Below, in pieces: positions 7,972 to 16,381 of a stretch of DNA of 64,000 bases (position 1 is its first letter; each line of letters opens with the position of its first letter). Below the pieces are notes generated by a model. It was not told the DNA's origin and searched no databases. It saw only the letters and a program-made list of their open reading frames with translations. Origin of the DNA: JASLMY01 sp965226475 (GTDB lineage Bacteria; Pseudomonadota; Alphaproteobacteria; GCA-2731375); assembly GCA_965226475.1 (NCBI GenBank), contig CBDDDJ010000005.1, positions 248,001-312,000 of the forward strand, written 5' to 3'. The translations under genes were made by a program, and so were the position numbers.

Positions 7972-9219
7972 ATGACGCGACAACACACCAGCTTCGCCGT
8001 CCTGGCGATACTCCTCCTCTTTCCCTTCGCCTCGATACCCGTCGGCGCGCAGGAGATCCAGCGGATCGCCGCGATCGTCAACGACGAGGTGATCTCCGGT
8101 TTCGATCTCGAACGCCGGGTCGAACTGATCATCCGTTCGACGGAAGCGCCCGATTCGGCCGAAGGCCGGCAGCGGCTGCGCCCGAAGGCGCTAGACATCC
8201 TGATCGACGAAAAACTTCGCCTACAGGCGGCGGTCCGAGTGAATCTCGACGTCAACGACCGCGACATGGCGCGCGCCGTCCGCCGGCTGGAGGCGCAGAA
8301 CAACGTGCCGGAGGGGGGCTTCGACGACTTCCTGCGCGCCAACGGCTTCGATCGCGACTCACTGATGCAGCAGGTTCGCGCGGAAATCGCCTGGGGCAAA
8401 TTTCTCCGCCACCGCGTGGCACCCGTTTCCGACGACGAGATCGACGAGGAACTGGAGCGCCTGGAAGCCGATATCGGCAAGCCGGAATTCCTGATTTCGG
8501 AGATCTTTCTGCCGGTGGCCTCGGCGGCGGAAGAAGCCGAAATCCAGCGCCTCGCGCGCGACCTCGCAACCCAAATTGACGGTGGCGCCACCTTCGGCGC
8601 CATCGCCAGACAGTACTCCCGGGGCGCCACGGCGAACGAAGGTGGGCGCATCGGATGGATCAAGGCGGACCAGCTGGCCGACGAGTTGGCGCGGGCCATC
8701 CAGACGTTGGAGTCCAAAGGACATAGCGAGCCGATCCGGACCTTGGGCGGCTACTACATCATCATGCTGCACGGGCAGCGCCGTTTCTTGATGCCGGATC
8801 CGAAGGCTGCCCGACTGCGCCTCAGGGAAGTGAGCATCAACGTGCCCGACGGCGGAGGCGCGGCGGCGCGCCGACTGGCCGAGAATCTTCGCGCCACGAC
8901 CGAGGGTTGCGACGACATCGCCGGGGCGGCGAAGAGTCACGAAGGCGTCAGCGAGACCGACCTGGGCAAGCTGGCGATCGGGCAGCTCTCGGAAGCGATC
9001 CGCCAAGCGGTTGGCCAACTGCCCGACGGCCGGCTCAGCGCGCCGATCGACCTCGGCGACTCGCTGATGTTGTTGATGGTCTGCGAACGCGAGCGCCAGG
9101 TGACGGAACTGCCGGGACGCGAGAACGTGATGGCCGCGCTCGGCCGCCGGAAGCTGCACAAGCTCTCGCAGCGCTTCATCCGCGATCTCAGGCGGGATGC
9201 GCTGGTGGAGTATCGGTGA
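7972..9219 (+). CDS. surA: periplasmic chaperone / parvulin-type peptidyl-prolyl isomerase SurA
   Basis: SurA escorts unfolded outer-membrane proteins through the periplasm to the BAM complex. The 415-residue product starts with a signal peptide (TRQHTSFAVLAILLLFPFAS, cleavage probable after PVGA), followed by the SurA_N chaperone domain (IAAIVNDEVISGFDLERRV) and one parvulin domain at about residues 165-275 (ISEIFLPV, GGATFGAIARQYSRG, EGGRIGWIKADQL, IRTLGGYYIIML). The start at 7972 was chosen over a longer upstream ATG because it puts the signal peptide at the N-terminus and has AAGGG upstream. It is first in a tight operon with pdxA and ksgA. Its usual upstream partner and client gene lptD is not present. 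Confidence 0.95.
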   Translation: MTRQHTSFAVLAILLLFPFASIPVGAQEIQRIAAIVNDEVISGFDLERRVELIIRSTEAPDSAEGRQRLRPKALDILIDEKLRLQAAVRVNLDVNDRDMARAVRRLEAQNNVPEGGFDDFLRANGFDRDSLMQQVRAEIAWGKFLRHRVAPVSDDEIDEELERLEADIGKPEFLISEIFLPVASAAEEAEIQRLARDLATQIDGGATFGAIARQYSRGATANEGGRIGWIKADQLADELARAIQTLESKGHSEPIRTLGGYYIIMLHGQRRFLMPDPKAARLRLREVSINVPDGGGAAARRLAENLRATTEGCDDIAGAAKSHEGVSETDLGKLAIGQLSEAIRQAVGQLPDGRLSAPIDLGDSLMLLMVCERERQVTELPGRENVMAALGRRKLHKLSQRFIRDLRRDALVEYR

Positions 9220-10244
9220 CCAGCGTACCGGTGGCCCCGCCGCCCCTCGCCGTCACGATGGGCGAGCCCGCCGGCATCGGCGGCGAGATCACCCTGCGGG
9301 CTTGGCTCGAGCACGAACGCCACGCCCTTCCCCCCTTCTTCGCCATCGACGATCCGGCCCGGCTGCGCGCGATCGGCCGGGACTTGAAGCTCGACGTTCC
9401 CGTCCGAGCGATCAGCGATGCCGGGGAGGCCATTGACTGCTACTCGACGGCGCTTCCCGTCCTGGCGAACCCGCTTCCGGTCCGGGCGGCGCCGGGCCGG
9501 TCCGATCCTCGCAATGCCACCGCGATCCTCGCCGCCATCGAACGATCGGTGGCACTGGCGCGCGCCGGGTCGGCCGGCGGCATCGTCACCAATCCGATTC
9601 AGAAATCGACGCTGTATGAGGCCGGGTTTCCCCATCAAGGCCACACCGACTATCTCGGCGCGCTGTCGGGCGGTGCCGCGGTACCGGTGATGATGCTGGC
9701 GGCGCCAATGTTGAAGGTGGTGCCGGTTACCATCCATCTGCCGCTTCGCGAGGCCATCGACCAACTGTCGATCGCCGCCATCCTGCATGCGGCGCGCGTC
9801 ACGTGGGCGGCGCTCCGGGCCGATTTCGCCATCGAGCGTCCCCGTCTCGCCATCGCCGGCCTGAACCCGCATGCGGGCGAGGCGGGCGCCCTCGGGCGTG
9901 AAGAGATCGAGATCATCATGCCCGCGATCGAGGCGTTACGGTCCGAGGGACTGGCGGTCACGGGTCCCCTGGTGCCGGATGCCATGTTCCACGAAGGCGC
10001 GCGGGCGGGCTACGACGCGGCGATCTGCATGTACCACGACCAGGCGCTGATACCGCTCAAGACTCTGGATTTCTCGAACGGGGTGAATGTCACATTGGGC
10101 CTCGACATCGTGCGCACATCGCCTGACCACGGCACGGCGCTGGATATCGCCGGCCAGGGCCGCGCCAGCGCGGCGAGCCTGATCCAGGCGATCCGCATGG
10201 CTGGCGAGATCGCCGCCCGGCGCCGACGGGGATCCGGGGCGTGA
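9216..10244 (+). CDS. pdxA: 4-hydroxythreonine-4-phosphate dehydrogenase
   Basis: PdxA oxidises 4-phosphohydroxy-L-threonine in the DXP-dependent route to pyridoxal phosphate. The 342-residue product has the opening LAVTMGEPAGIGGEI and the three metal-binding histidines in GHTDYLGAL, GLNPHAGE and MYHDQALIPLK, plus the C-terminal TSPDHGTALDIAGQG. The GTG start at 9216 overlaps the surA stop (GTGA), with GGTGGAG upstream, so it is translationally coupled. Its stop overlaps the ksgA start in the same way. Complete and expected to be functional. Confidence 0.96.
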   Translation: MTSVPVAPPPLAVTMGEPAGIGGEITLRAWLEHERHALPPFFAIDDPARLRAIGRDLKLDVPVRAISDAGEAIDCYSTALPVLANPLPVRAAPGRSDPRNATAILAAIERSVALARAGSAGGIVTNPIQKSTLYEAGFPHQGHTDYLGALSGGAAVPVMMLAAPMLKVVPVTIHLPLREAIDQLSIAAILHAARVTWAALRADFAIERPRLAIAGLNPHAGEAGALGREEIEIIMPAIEALRSEGLAVTGPLVPDAMFHEGARAGYDAAICMYHDQALIPLKTLDFSNGVNVTLGLDIVRTSPDHGTALDIAGQGRASAASLIQAIRMAGEIAARRRRGSGA

Positions 10245-11080
10245 GCCGGCCGGCGCCACCGCCGCTCCGCGAGGTCATCCGCGATCATGGGCTTTCGGCC
10301 AGACGGGGGCTGGGCCAGCACTTCCTCCTGGACGGCAATCTCACCACCAAGATCGCCCGCGCGGCCGGTCCCTTGAGCGACCTGGACGTGCTCGAGGCCG
10401 GCCCCGGGCCAGGTGGCCTGACGCGGGCTCTGCTGGCGGCGGGCGCCCGGTGCGTCGTCGCGATCGAACGCGATCCCCGCTGTATCGAGGCACTGACTCC
10501 GCTCCGCGATGCGGACCCGGCCCGCCTGATCCTGATCGAGGGCGACGCGCTGTCGATCGACATCGACGAAATACTGGGCCCGGAGGCCTGTGTGGTCGCC
10601 AATCTTCCCTACAACATCGCCACCCCCCTGATCCTCGGCTGGTTGGCGAGGGGAGCCCGTTTTCGCCATCTGACCGTGATGGTGCAGAAGGAAGTGGCGA
10701 CCAGGATCGTCGCCGCGCCGGGCGGCAAGGCCTATGGCCGGCTGGCGGTGGCGTGCCAGTGGCGGGCGGAAGCGCGGGCACTCTTCGACGTGCCGGCCCG
10801 CGCCTTCACCCCACCGCCCAAGGTCACCTCGACGGTCGTGCGACTGGTCCCGCGCGACCAGCCCCTGGCGCCCGCGCCCCGGAAGGAACTGGAAGAGGTG
10901 GCGCGCGCGGCCTTCGGCCAACGGCGCAAGATGCTGCGCGCGAGCTTGAAGGCGGTGATGCCGGACAGCGAGTCCCTGTTGAGCGCCGCCGGGATCGAGC
11001 CGACGCGACGAGCCGAAACCTTATCGATCGAAGAATTCTGCGCGCTCGCCCGAGGGCTCGCGGAGATGCGCGCCGGTTAA
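10241..11080 (+). CDS. ksgA: 16S rRNA (adenine1518-N6/adenine1519-N6) dimethyltransferase
   Basis: KsgA (RsmA) dimethylates two adenines in the 3' hairpin of 16S rRNA late in small-subunit assembly, using S-adenosylmethionine. The 279-residue product shows GLGQHFLLD at the N-terminus, the SAM-binding EAGPGPGGLTRALL, the acidic VVAIERD, the catalytic NLPYNIATP and the C-terminal helical domain (FGQRRKMLRASLK). GTG 10241 overlaps the pdxA stop. This is the last gene of the surA-pdxA-ksgA operon; 155 bp follow before the next gene. Confidence 0.97.
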   Translation: MSRPAPPPLREVIRDHGLSARRGLGQHFLLDGNLTTKIARAAGPLSDLDVLEAGPGPGGLTRALLAAGARCVVAIERDPRCIEALTPLRDADPARLILIEGDALSIDIDEILGPEACVVANLPYNIATPLILGWLARGARFRHLTVMVQKEVATRIVAAPGGKAYGRLAVACQWRAEARALFDVPARAFTPPPKVTSTVVRLVPRDQPLAPAPRKELEEVARAAFGQRRKMLRASLKAVMPDSESLLSAAGIEPTRRAETLSIEEFCALARGLAEMRAG

Positions 11081-11235
11081 GCCGTCATCCGCCGCGGGCG
11101 GCGAGATCACGCATCACCAAGACCGCGTCCGCGATCCGGGCCACGTGGCCGGGCCGTCGGTTCACGCCGTGCCGTCCCCCTCGACGACGCGGCATCCTAC
11201 CTCGCGCCGCCGGCCGGAAGAGGTTAAACAGACGC

Positions 11236-12198
11236 ATGAACGAGAGGACGGACACCACCTTCGGCGCCGCGGCCTACGGTGGCGAGGGCTGGTCTCCCCG
11301 CACCGCGACGCATGGGCAAGAAATCGGGACGCTCTGGGCCGGTCATGCGGTCGGAAGCGAGTGGACACGGCTCGGCGCCGTGCTGCTGCATCGGCCCGGT
11401 GGGGAACTGGCGCTTTCGCACGGCGATCCGAACGCGTCGCAGATGCTGGCGCCCCTCGATCTCGATCTCGCGCGCTCCCAGCACGACGCCATCGCCGAGG
11501 CCTACCGACGACAAGGCGTTACCGTGCACGAGGTGGCGCCGGATGTCGTTCCCGCCCCTAACCAGATGTTCTGCGCGGACCTCGTCTTCGTGACGCCGGA
11601 GGGTGCGATCCTGGCCCGGCCCGCCTCGATCGTGCGGGCCGGCGAGGAGCGTTGGGTCGCCCGCCGGTTGGGCGTGCTGGGCGTGCCGATCCTTCGGACC
11701 CTGGTCGGTACCGCCACCTTCGAAGGCGCCGACGCAGCCTGGATCGACGCGGAAACGGCGCTGATCGGCCGGGGACTGAGGACCAACCAGGCGGGTGCCG
11801 ATCAGGTTGCCCGGGCGCTCGACGATATCGGCGTCGAGGCGATCGTCGTCGACATGCCGTTCGGCACCATGCACCTGATGGGTCTGCTGCGAATCGTCGA
11901 TGGCGACCTCGCCGTCGCCTGGCCGCGCCGCACGCCCCATGCGGCGATCGAGGCGCTTCGCACGCGCGGCACCGAGGTGATATTCCTGCCCGAGGAGGCC
12001 AGCCAGTCGCAACAGATCGCCTTTAATTTCGTCACTCTCGGCCCGCGCCGAATTCTGATGGCCGCCGGCCACGACGCGGATCGCCGCTTTCTCGAGAACC
12101 ACGGCATCGAATGCGTTACGGTCGAGATGGCGGAACTCTCCAAGGCGGCGGGCGGGATTGGCTGTCTCACCGCAATCCTCGAGCGCGAACCGCGATAG
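11236..12198 (+). CDS. arginine deiminase / amidinotransferase-superfamily enzyme
   Basis: The 320-residue product belongs to the guanidino-modifying (GME) superfamily, which includes arginine deiminase, dimethylarginine dimethylaminohydrolase and amidinotransferases. Visible signs are the N-terminal L-R-P-G-x-E turn (LLHRPGGE, 52-58), PNQMFCADLVF (108-118), FEGADAAWID (162-171) with the substrate-binding acid, the catalytic His in GTMHLMGLL (H213) and the nucleophilic Cys close to the C-terminus (GGIGCLTAI, C310). The Cys-His pair is retained, so it is probably catalytic. In ADI-type enzymes His is followed by Leu-Asp; here it is Leu-Met, so the substrate may differ. It starts a plus-strand series with a hydrolase and a dioxygenase. 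The exact reaction is unknown. Confidence 0.8.
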   Translation: MNERTDTTFGAAAYGGEGWSPRTATHGQEIGTLWAGHAVGSEWTRLGAVLLHRPGGELALSHGDPNASQMLAPLDLDLARSQHDAIAEAYRRQGVTVHEVAPDVVPAPNQMFCADLVFVTPEGAILARPASIVRAGEERWVARRLGVLGVPILRTLVGTATFEGADAAWIDAETALIGRGLRTNQAGADQVARALDDIGVEAIVVDMPFGTMHLMGLLRIVDGDLAVAWPRRTPHAAIEALRTRGTEVIFLPEEASQSQQIAFNFVTLGPRRILMAAGHDADRRFLENHGIECVTVEMAELSKAAGGIGCLTAILEREPR

Positions 12199-12220
12199 CC
12201 GATTCCAGGAGACGCCCATC

Positions 12221-12925
12221 ATGGCCAACATTATTCTCATCCACGGCGCCTTTCACGGCGGCTGGTGCTGGCGCGACGTCGCCGAGCCGCTGCGGCGCGA
12301 TGGCCACCGGGTCTTCGCCCCCTCGCTCACCGGTCTCGGCGACCGCAGCCACTTGTTGAACGCCGACGTCGACCTCGACACCCACATCGCCGATGTCCGC
12401 AATCTGATCGAGACGGAGGAACTCGACGAGGTGGTGCTTGTCGGCCATTCCTATGGCGGCATGCCGATCACCGGCGTCGCCGACGTGCTGGCCGAGCGCC
12501 TGTCCGCGCTGGTCTACCTCGATGCGATCATGCCGGAGGATGGCGAGTCGGCGATGGTCATCCGAACCCGGGTACCGGGCGCCACTCTGGCGATGGATCG
12601 CCCGGCCGACGGCGTCGGCGTGCCCGCGCCGCCGGCCCACGTCTTTGGCCCGACCGGCGCCATCGGGGCGTGGGTCGACCGCCAGATGACGCCCCATCCC
12701 TTCGCCACCATGACGCAGCCGATCCGGCTGACCGGCGCCTGGCGCGGCGTGGCGCGCAAGATCTATATCCGGACCGGGCTTTACGCTTCCCCCTACTTCG
12801 ATCTCTACCACGAGGCCGCGGCGGCCGACGACGATTGGGTGGCGATCCGCCGTGAAGTCATCCACAACATTGCGATGACGGAGCCCGACTGGTTCCTCGA
12901 TATTTTGCGCGAGCACGCGCTTTGA
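12221..12925 (+). CDS. alpha/beta-fold hydrolase (methyl-esterase-like)
   Basis: The 234-residue product is a small cytoplasmic alpha/beta hydrolase. It has the oxyanion-hole HGAFHGGWCW at 8-17, the nucleophile elbow GHSYGG with S77, a cap region of modest size, and a final His in IHNIAMTEPDWFLDIL (H215). The layout resembles plant salicylic-acid-binding methyl esterases and their bacterial relatives (EstC type). The ATG at 12221 with AGGAGA upstream was preferred to an ORF start 63 bp earlier that overlaps the previous gene. It lies 22 bp after the amidinotransferase-like gene, so both are probably in one transcript. Ester or amide substrate unknown. Confidence 0.85.
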   Translation: MANIILIHGAFHGGWCWRDVAEPLRRDGHRVFAPSLTGLGDRSHLLNADVDLDTHIADVRNLIETEELDEVVLVGHSYGGMPITGVADVLAERLSALVYLDAIMPEDGESAMVIRTRVPGATLAMDRPADGVGVPAPPAHVFGPTGAIGAWVDRQMTPHPFATMTQPIRLTGAWRGVARKIYIRTGLYASPYFDLYHEAAAADDDWVAIRREVIHNIAMTEPDWFLDILREHAL

Positions 12926-12962
12926 GCCAACCTCGACGACGACGAGATATGGGAGACGGAAC

Positions 12963-13814
12963 ATGCGCAACAGCCACATCGAGGTGACGCCCATGGCCGG
13001 CGCGCTCGGCGCGGAGATCGGCGGTATCGATTTGGGCGAACCGATGGATGACGCGCTATTCGAGGGCGTCCGCGCCGCGCTCAACGAGCATCTGGTGATC
13101 TGCTTTCGCGATCAGAAGTTGACGCCGGAGCGGCACAAGGATTTTGGCCGCCGCTTCGGTCCGCTCAACATTCACCCCCATTACCGCCCGCTCGACGGCC
13201 ATCCCGAGATCCTGCCCATCCTGAAGGAGCCGGAGGACGCGGGAAACATTGGCGGCGGCTGGCATACGGACGTCAGTTTCCTGGAACGTCCAGCGCTCGA
13301 CTCCCTCCTTTACGCCCTCGACGTGCCGACACACGGCGGCGACACCATGTTCGCCAATCAATATCTCGCCCACGAGACGCTCTCCGAGGGCATGCGCGAC
13401 ATGCTCGCCGAGATGTCGGCGATCCACAGCGACGCGATTCTGAGCCGGCCCGAGAACAAGGCCAAGGCCAACAGCGACCGCTCGACCGAACTAAAGGAAG
13501 AGGAGACGACGGAGGAGGTCGAGAACCGCCACCCCGTGATCCGCACCCACAACGAGACGGGCCGCCGCTGCCTCTACGTCAACCGCCACTTCACCAAGCG
13601 GTTTGACGAGATGACGGAGGCGGAGAGCAGGCCATTGCTGGAGTTTCTCTACGAGCATGCGGTGCGCCCGGAGTTCACGTGCCGCATCCGCTGGGAAAAG
13701 GGCACGCTGGTGATGTGGGACAACCGCTGCGCTCAGCATTACGCTCTGAACGACTACCAGGGCCAGCGCCGCGAAATGCACCGGGTCACCGTCGAGGGAT
13801 CGCGCCCGAGGTGA
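12963..13814 (+). CDS. TauD/TfdA-family Fe(II)/2-oxoglutarate dioxygenase
   Basis: The 283-residue product has the complete facial triad of the TauD family: H101 and D103 in GGWHTDVSF and H259 in CAQHYALNDY, plus the 2-oxoglutarate-binding Arg (R274 in EMHRVTVEG). The N-terminus GALGAEIGGIDLGEP and VICFRDQ are typical of taurine, 2,4-D and alkylsulfate dioxygenases. There is an inserted charged loop (LKEEETTEEVENRHPVI) usual for this family. The protein is cytoplasmic and predicted to hydroxylate a small acid. GGAGACGGAAC precedes the ATG. The substrate cannot be named from sequence; no sulfonate transporter is nearby, so use on taurine is not supported. Confidence 0.9.
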   Translation: MRNSHIEVTPMAGALGAEIGGIDLGEPMDDALFEGVRAALNEHLVICFRDQKLTPERHKDFGRRFGPLNIHPHYRPLDGHPEILPILKEPEDAGNIGGGWHTDVSFLERPALDSLLYALDVPTHGGDTMFANQYLAHETLSEGMRDMLAEMSAIHSDAILSRPENKAKANSDRSTELKEEETTEEVENRHPVIRTHNETGRRCLYVNRHFTKRFDEMTEAESRPLLEFLYEHAVRPEFTCRIRWEKGTLVMWDNRCAQHYALNDYQGQRREMHRVTVEGSRPR

Positions 13815-13823
13815 GCCTGGGCC

Positions 13824-14663
13824 GTGACGGCCGATATCGCCATCGTGATCCCGTGCCACCGGGCGGAAGGGACGCTCGCCCGCGCGGTCGAGAGCGCCCT
13901 GGCGCAGGAGGGCGCGACGGTAGAGGTCGTGCTGGCGCCCGACGACGGCGTCGACTATCTCGCCCGGCTCGCGGCCGCGGGCCTTCGCGACGACCGCTTG
14001 GCCCAGGCGCCGCCGGGTCCGCTGCGCTCCGGTCCCTCGGCGGCGCGAAACCGGGCTCTCGCGCTTGCCGGCGCGCCGTTCGTCGCTCCGCTGGACGCCG
14101 ACGACGCGCTTGCCCCCGGCTATGTTACGGCGCTGCTGGCTCCTGCGCGGCTAGAGGGCGCGGCCGCGGCGCGGCTTGAGGCCACCCTCGGGGACGGGCG
14201 CGCCGTCCGCTCTCCGATCGCTTCGGCACCCGGTGGCGAACTCGATTGGCGAGATATCGTCGGCGCGAATTTCCCAATCTTCTTCATGGCCCGGCGTGAT
14301 CTTCTGGGTGGCGGCTGGGCGGAGGACCTGCGCTTCGCCGAAGACATGGTCATGAACCTGGAATTGAGGGCGCGCGTCGCGCGCTACGTCGTGGCGACGG
14401 GGGCATGCTATCGCTATGCGATCGGCACCAACAGCCTGACGACCGGCGCGGACACGGGGCTCCAGGCCGATCGCCACTATCGCGATATCATCGAGCGCGT
14501 CGGCAGTGGCCGGACCGCGGTCCCCGAGGCGGCGCGGGCCGAGGTCGTGGGTCTGATCAAGCGGAAAAGGGAACGCAACGCAGCCTTCGAACGGGCCCGC
14601 GGCGCGGGCTTCGAGGGCAGCTTCTATGATTTCGCGGCGGCGCCCGGCGGTGGTTCAGCGTAG
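13824..14663 (+). CDS. family 2 glycosyltransferase
   Basis: The 279-residue product has a GT-A fold: IAIVIPCHRAEGTLARAVESALAQ at the N-terminus, then GPSAARNRALALA and the metal-binding acidic motif in APLDADDAL (DxDD), followed by FAEDMVMNLELRARV, the region that often supplies the catalytic base. No membrane segment is seen, so it is probably soluble or peripheral. It starts with GTG at 13824, 9 bp after the dioxygenase stop, so it is likely co-transcribed with it. Its last codons overlap the end of the convergent PAS gene by 9 bp. Donor and acceptor are unknown; no polysaccharide locus is near. Confidence 0.85.
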   Translation: MTADIAIVIPCHRAEGTLARAVESALAQEGATVEVVLAPDDGVDYLARLAAAGLRDDRLAQAPPGPLRSGPSAARNRALALAGAPFVAPLDADDALAPGYVTALLAPARLEGAAAARLEATLGDGRAVRSPIASAPGGELDWRDIVGANFPIFFMARRDLLGGGWAEDLRFAEDMVMNLELRARVARYVVATGACYRYAIGTNSLTTGADTGLQADRHYRDIIERVGSGRTAVPEAARAEVVGLIKRKRERNAAFERARGAGFEGSFYDFAAAPGGGSA

Positions 14664-15194
14664 CAGGATACGGATATTCTCGGCGAACTCGCCCTGCTCG
14701 TCCAGGATGGTGATGACCTCGCCTTCGTTCTCGGTTTCGTAGACTTGGCCAACCATTGCCGGGCTGACGCTTTCCCCATCGTCGGAAAGCGGCAGGAGGA
14801 GGCGTACCGTGGTGTGCCACTTGCGTACGGCATCGCCATGTTCGCATTCGCTGAACAAGCCGCAACGCTCGGCCACCAGCTCCCTATAAAGGCCGTCGAC
14901 GTATTCCTTGTAGGTGCCGTCGGGGAGAACGTCGCCCAGGAGCTTGCCCCGGCTGTCGAAACCGAGCGCAGCGGTCAGCGTGGCGCCCACCATGCGCAAC
15001 CGGTAGTCGGTCCCATCGCCTTCGATATCCACCAACAACAGGCTGGGCAGCAATTCCGAGATTTCCATGACGTCGATGTCGGCCATGGACGGCATATCGC
15101 GCCCTTGACGTTTCGACAGCCAGTAGTCGAAAAGTTCAAGCAAGATTTCATCGTCGATGATTTTGCTTAGGCTCAATTCGTGAAACGTATGCAT
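14655..15194 (-). pseudogene. PAS-domain protein (PAS_5-like), N-terminus replaced by IS1595 sequence
   Basis: The minus-strand frame encodes IIDDEILLELFDYWLSKRQGRDMPSMADID and then LLPSLLLVDIEGDGTDYRLRMVGATLTAALGFDSRGK, the pattern of the small alphaproteobacterial PAS_5 proteins, ending in LDEQGEFAENIRILLR. Family members normally begin a few residues before the IIDDEIL helix. Here the native start is missing because the IS1595 end lies at 15170. The element supplies an in-frame ATG (15194), which would add MHTFHELSL to the remaining domain. The PAS core therefore seems intact, but expression would depend on an IS-derived start and promoter. I call it a pseudogene with the possibility of a rescued gene. 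Confidence 0.65.
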
Positions 15195-16194
15195 TTGTGA
15201 TAGAATGCCCGGAACGTCAGGAGGTTGGGTCATGGACGGCAAGGGTTTCCAGGTGTGGCTTTCGGCGGCGCGCGGGCTGACGCGCGTGCAGCGGCACGAG
15301 GCGCTCGCGGTGCTGTCGGGCCGGAGCGAAGGCGAGGCATCGAAGGCCGCGATCGAGCTTGGTGTGGACGAGGCCCGGCGCTGTCCGCACTGCGCGAGCG
15401 AAGGGGCGGTTTCGCGCGGTATGGCGCGGGGTCTGCGGCGCTACCAGTGCAAGGGCTGCGGCAGGACCTTCAACGCGCTGACCGGTACGCCGCTGTCGGG
15501 CCTGCACCACAAGGAACGCTGGCTGTCGTTCGGGGCGTCGCTGGCGGAGGGGGAGACGGTGAAGGCCTCGGCGGCGCGCTGCGACGTGGCGGTGAGCACG
15601 GCGTTCCGCTGGCGTCACCGGTTTCTGGCGGCGGCGCGGAGCGATTCGGAGGTGCTCAAGGGGATCGTGGAAGCGGACGAGACCTACGTCCTGGAGAGCC
15701 GGAAGGGCGCGCGCGGGCTGGGACGCAAGGCACGGCGGCGGGGCGGCAAGGCGAAGAAGCGCGGCCTCTCGCGCGAGCAGGTGCCGGTTCTCATGGCGGC
15801 GGACCGGAGCGGGACGACGGTGAGCGCGGTGCTGCCCAGGGTCGACGCGGCGGCGCTCACGGCTGCTCTCGACCCGGTGGTCGCGAAGGACGCCCTGCTG
15901 GTCTCCGACGGTGGCGCGAGCTATCCACCTTGCGCCGCCGCGCTCGGGGTGAGCCACGAAGCACTCAACCGCTCGATGGGGGAACGGGTTCGGGGCGATC
16001 TGCATGTGCAGACGGTGAACAGCCGCCACAGCCGGTTGAAGGACTTCCTGCGTCCCCGCCGCGGCATCGCCACCCGCTATCTGGACAACTACCTGAGCTG
16101 GTTCCACCTCGTCGGCCTCGCCCCCGGCGCCAATGACCGAGCCTGCCTCGCCGCCGCCGTAACAAGGTGACGCATACAATTCACGAATTGAGCC
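15170..16194 (+). mobile_element. IS1595-family insertion sequence
   Basis: A 23-bp inverted repeat bounds the element (15170-15192 and 16172-16194) and is identical apart from a two-base difference in its middle; both arms begin GGCTCAATTCGTGA. The single transposase gene lies inside. The 8 bp flanking each side (TTTGCTTA left, ATTGCGAA right) do not match, so there is no target duplication. The genes on the two sides are both cut at the IS boundary and are unrelated. This is the signature of a deletion between two IS copies or next to one. Confidence 0.88.
15232..16170 (+). CDS. IS1595-family transposase
   Basis: The 312-residue protein has an N-terminal zinc ribbon (CPHCASEG, then CKGCGRTFNALTGTPL) and an ISXO2-like DDE domain with EADETYVLESRKG (first acidic residue), LVSDGGASYPP (second) and VNSRHSRLKDFLRPRRG toward the C-terminus, where IS1595 enzymes carry Asn or Glu and His. 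The ATG at 15232 has AGGAGG 8 nt upstream; an earlier in-frame start has none. The reading frame is undamaged, so the transposase may be active. Confidence 0.9.
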   Translation: MDGKGFQVWLSAARGLTRVQRHEALAVLSGRSEGEASKAAIELGVDEARRCPHCASEGAVSRGMARGLRRYQCKGCGRTFNALTGTPLSGLHHKERWLSFGASLAEGETVKASAARCDVAVSTAFRWRHRFLAAARSDSEVLKGIVEADETYVLESRKGARGLGRKARRRGGKAKKRGLSREQVPVLMAADRSGTTVSAVLPRVDAAALTAALDPVVAKDALLVSDGGASYPPCAAALGVSHEALNRSMGERVRGDLHVQTVNSRHSRLKDFLRPRRGIATRYLDNYLSWFHLVGLAPGANDRACLAAAVTR

Positions 16195-16381
16195 ATTGCG
16201 AAAGCGCGAAGGCGGCGAAGAACGCGCCGGTGACGAAGCCGAGGTCGGAGGGATCAAGCCCGAATTCGTCCGCCAGAGCCGGCGCGATCATCGCGTTGTT
16301 GACGCGGAAGAATTAGTCGATCGTCACATAGATCAGGAACGGGGCCAGGATCAGGGCGCCCGAGTGGCGACCGGCCGCCAT
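16195..16381 (-). pseudogene. MFS transporter, N-terminal remnant with a nonsense codon
   Basis: Reading leftward from ATG 16381, the frame gives AALILAP-like TM1 (GALILAPFLIYVTID), then TAA at 16313-16315, then FFRVNNAMIAPALADEFGLDPSDLGFVTGAFFAAFALSQ, the classic first loop and TM2 of a major facilitator. The frame stops at the IS1595 boundary. Relatives often carry an aromatic residue at the position now TAA, so a single-base change is likely. The start overlaps the stop of the dehydrogenase gene (TGATG), so the two once formed an operon. About 85 percent of the transporter is missing. Confidence 0.8.

Noticed and set aside
11081..11235. Possible C-terminal fragment on the minus strand after ksgA (RIADAVLVMRDLAARGG then stop)
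   Set aside because: About 24 codons with no recognisable family; could be chance in GC-rich DNA, so not listed as a pseudogene.
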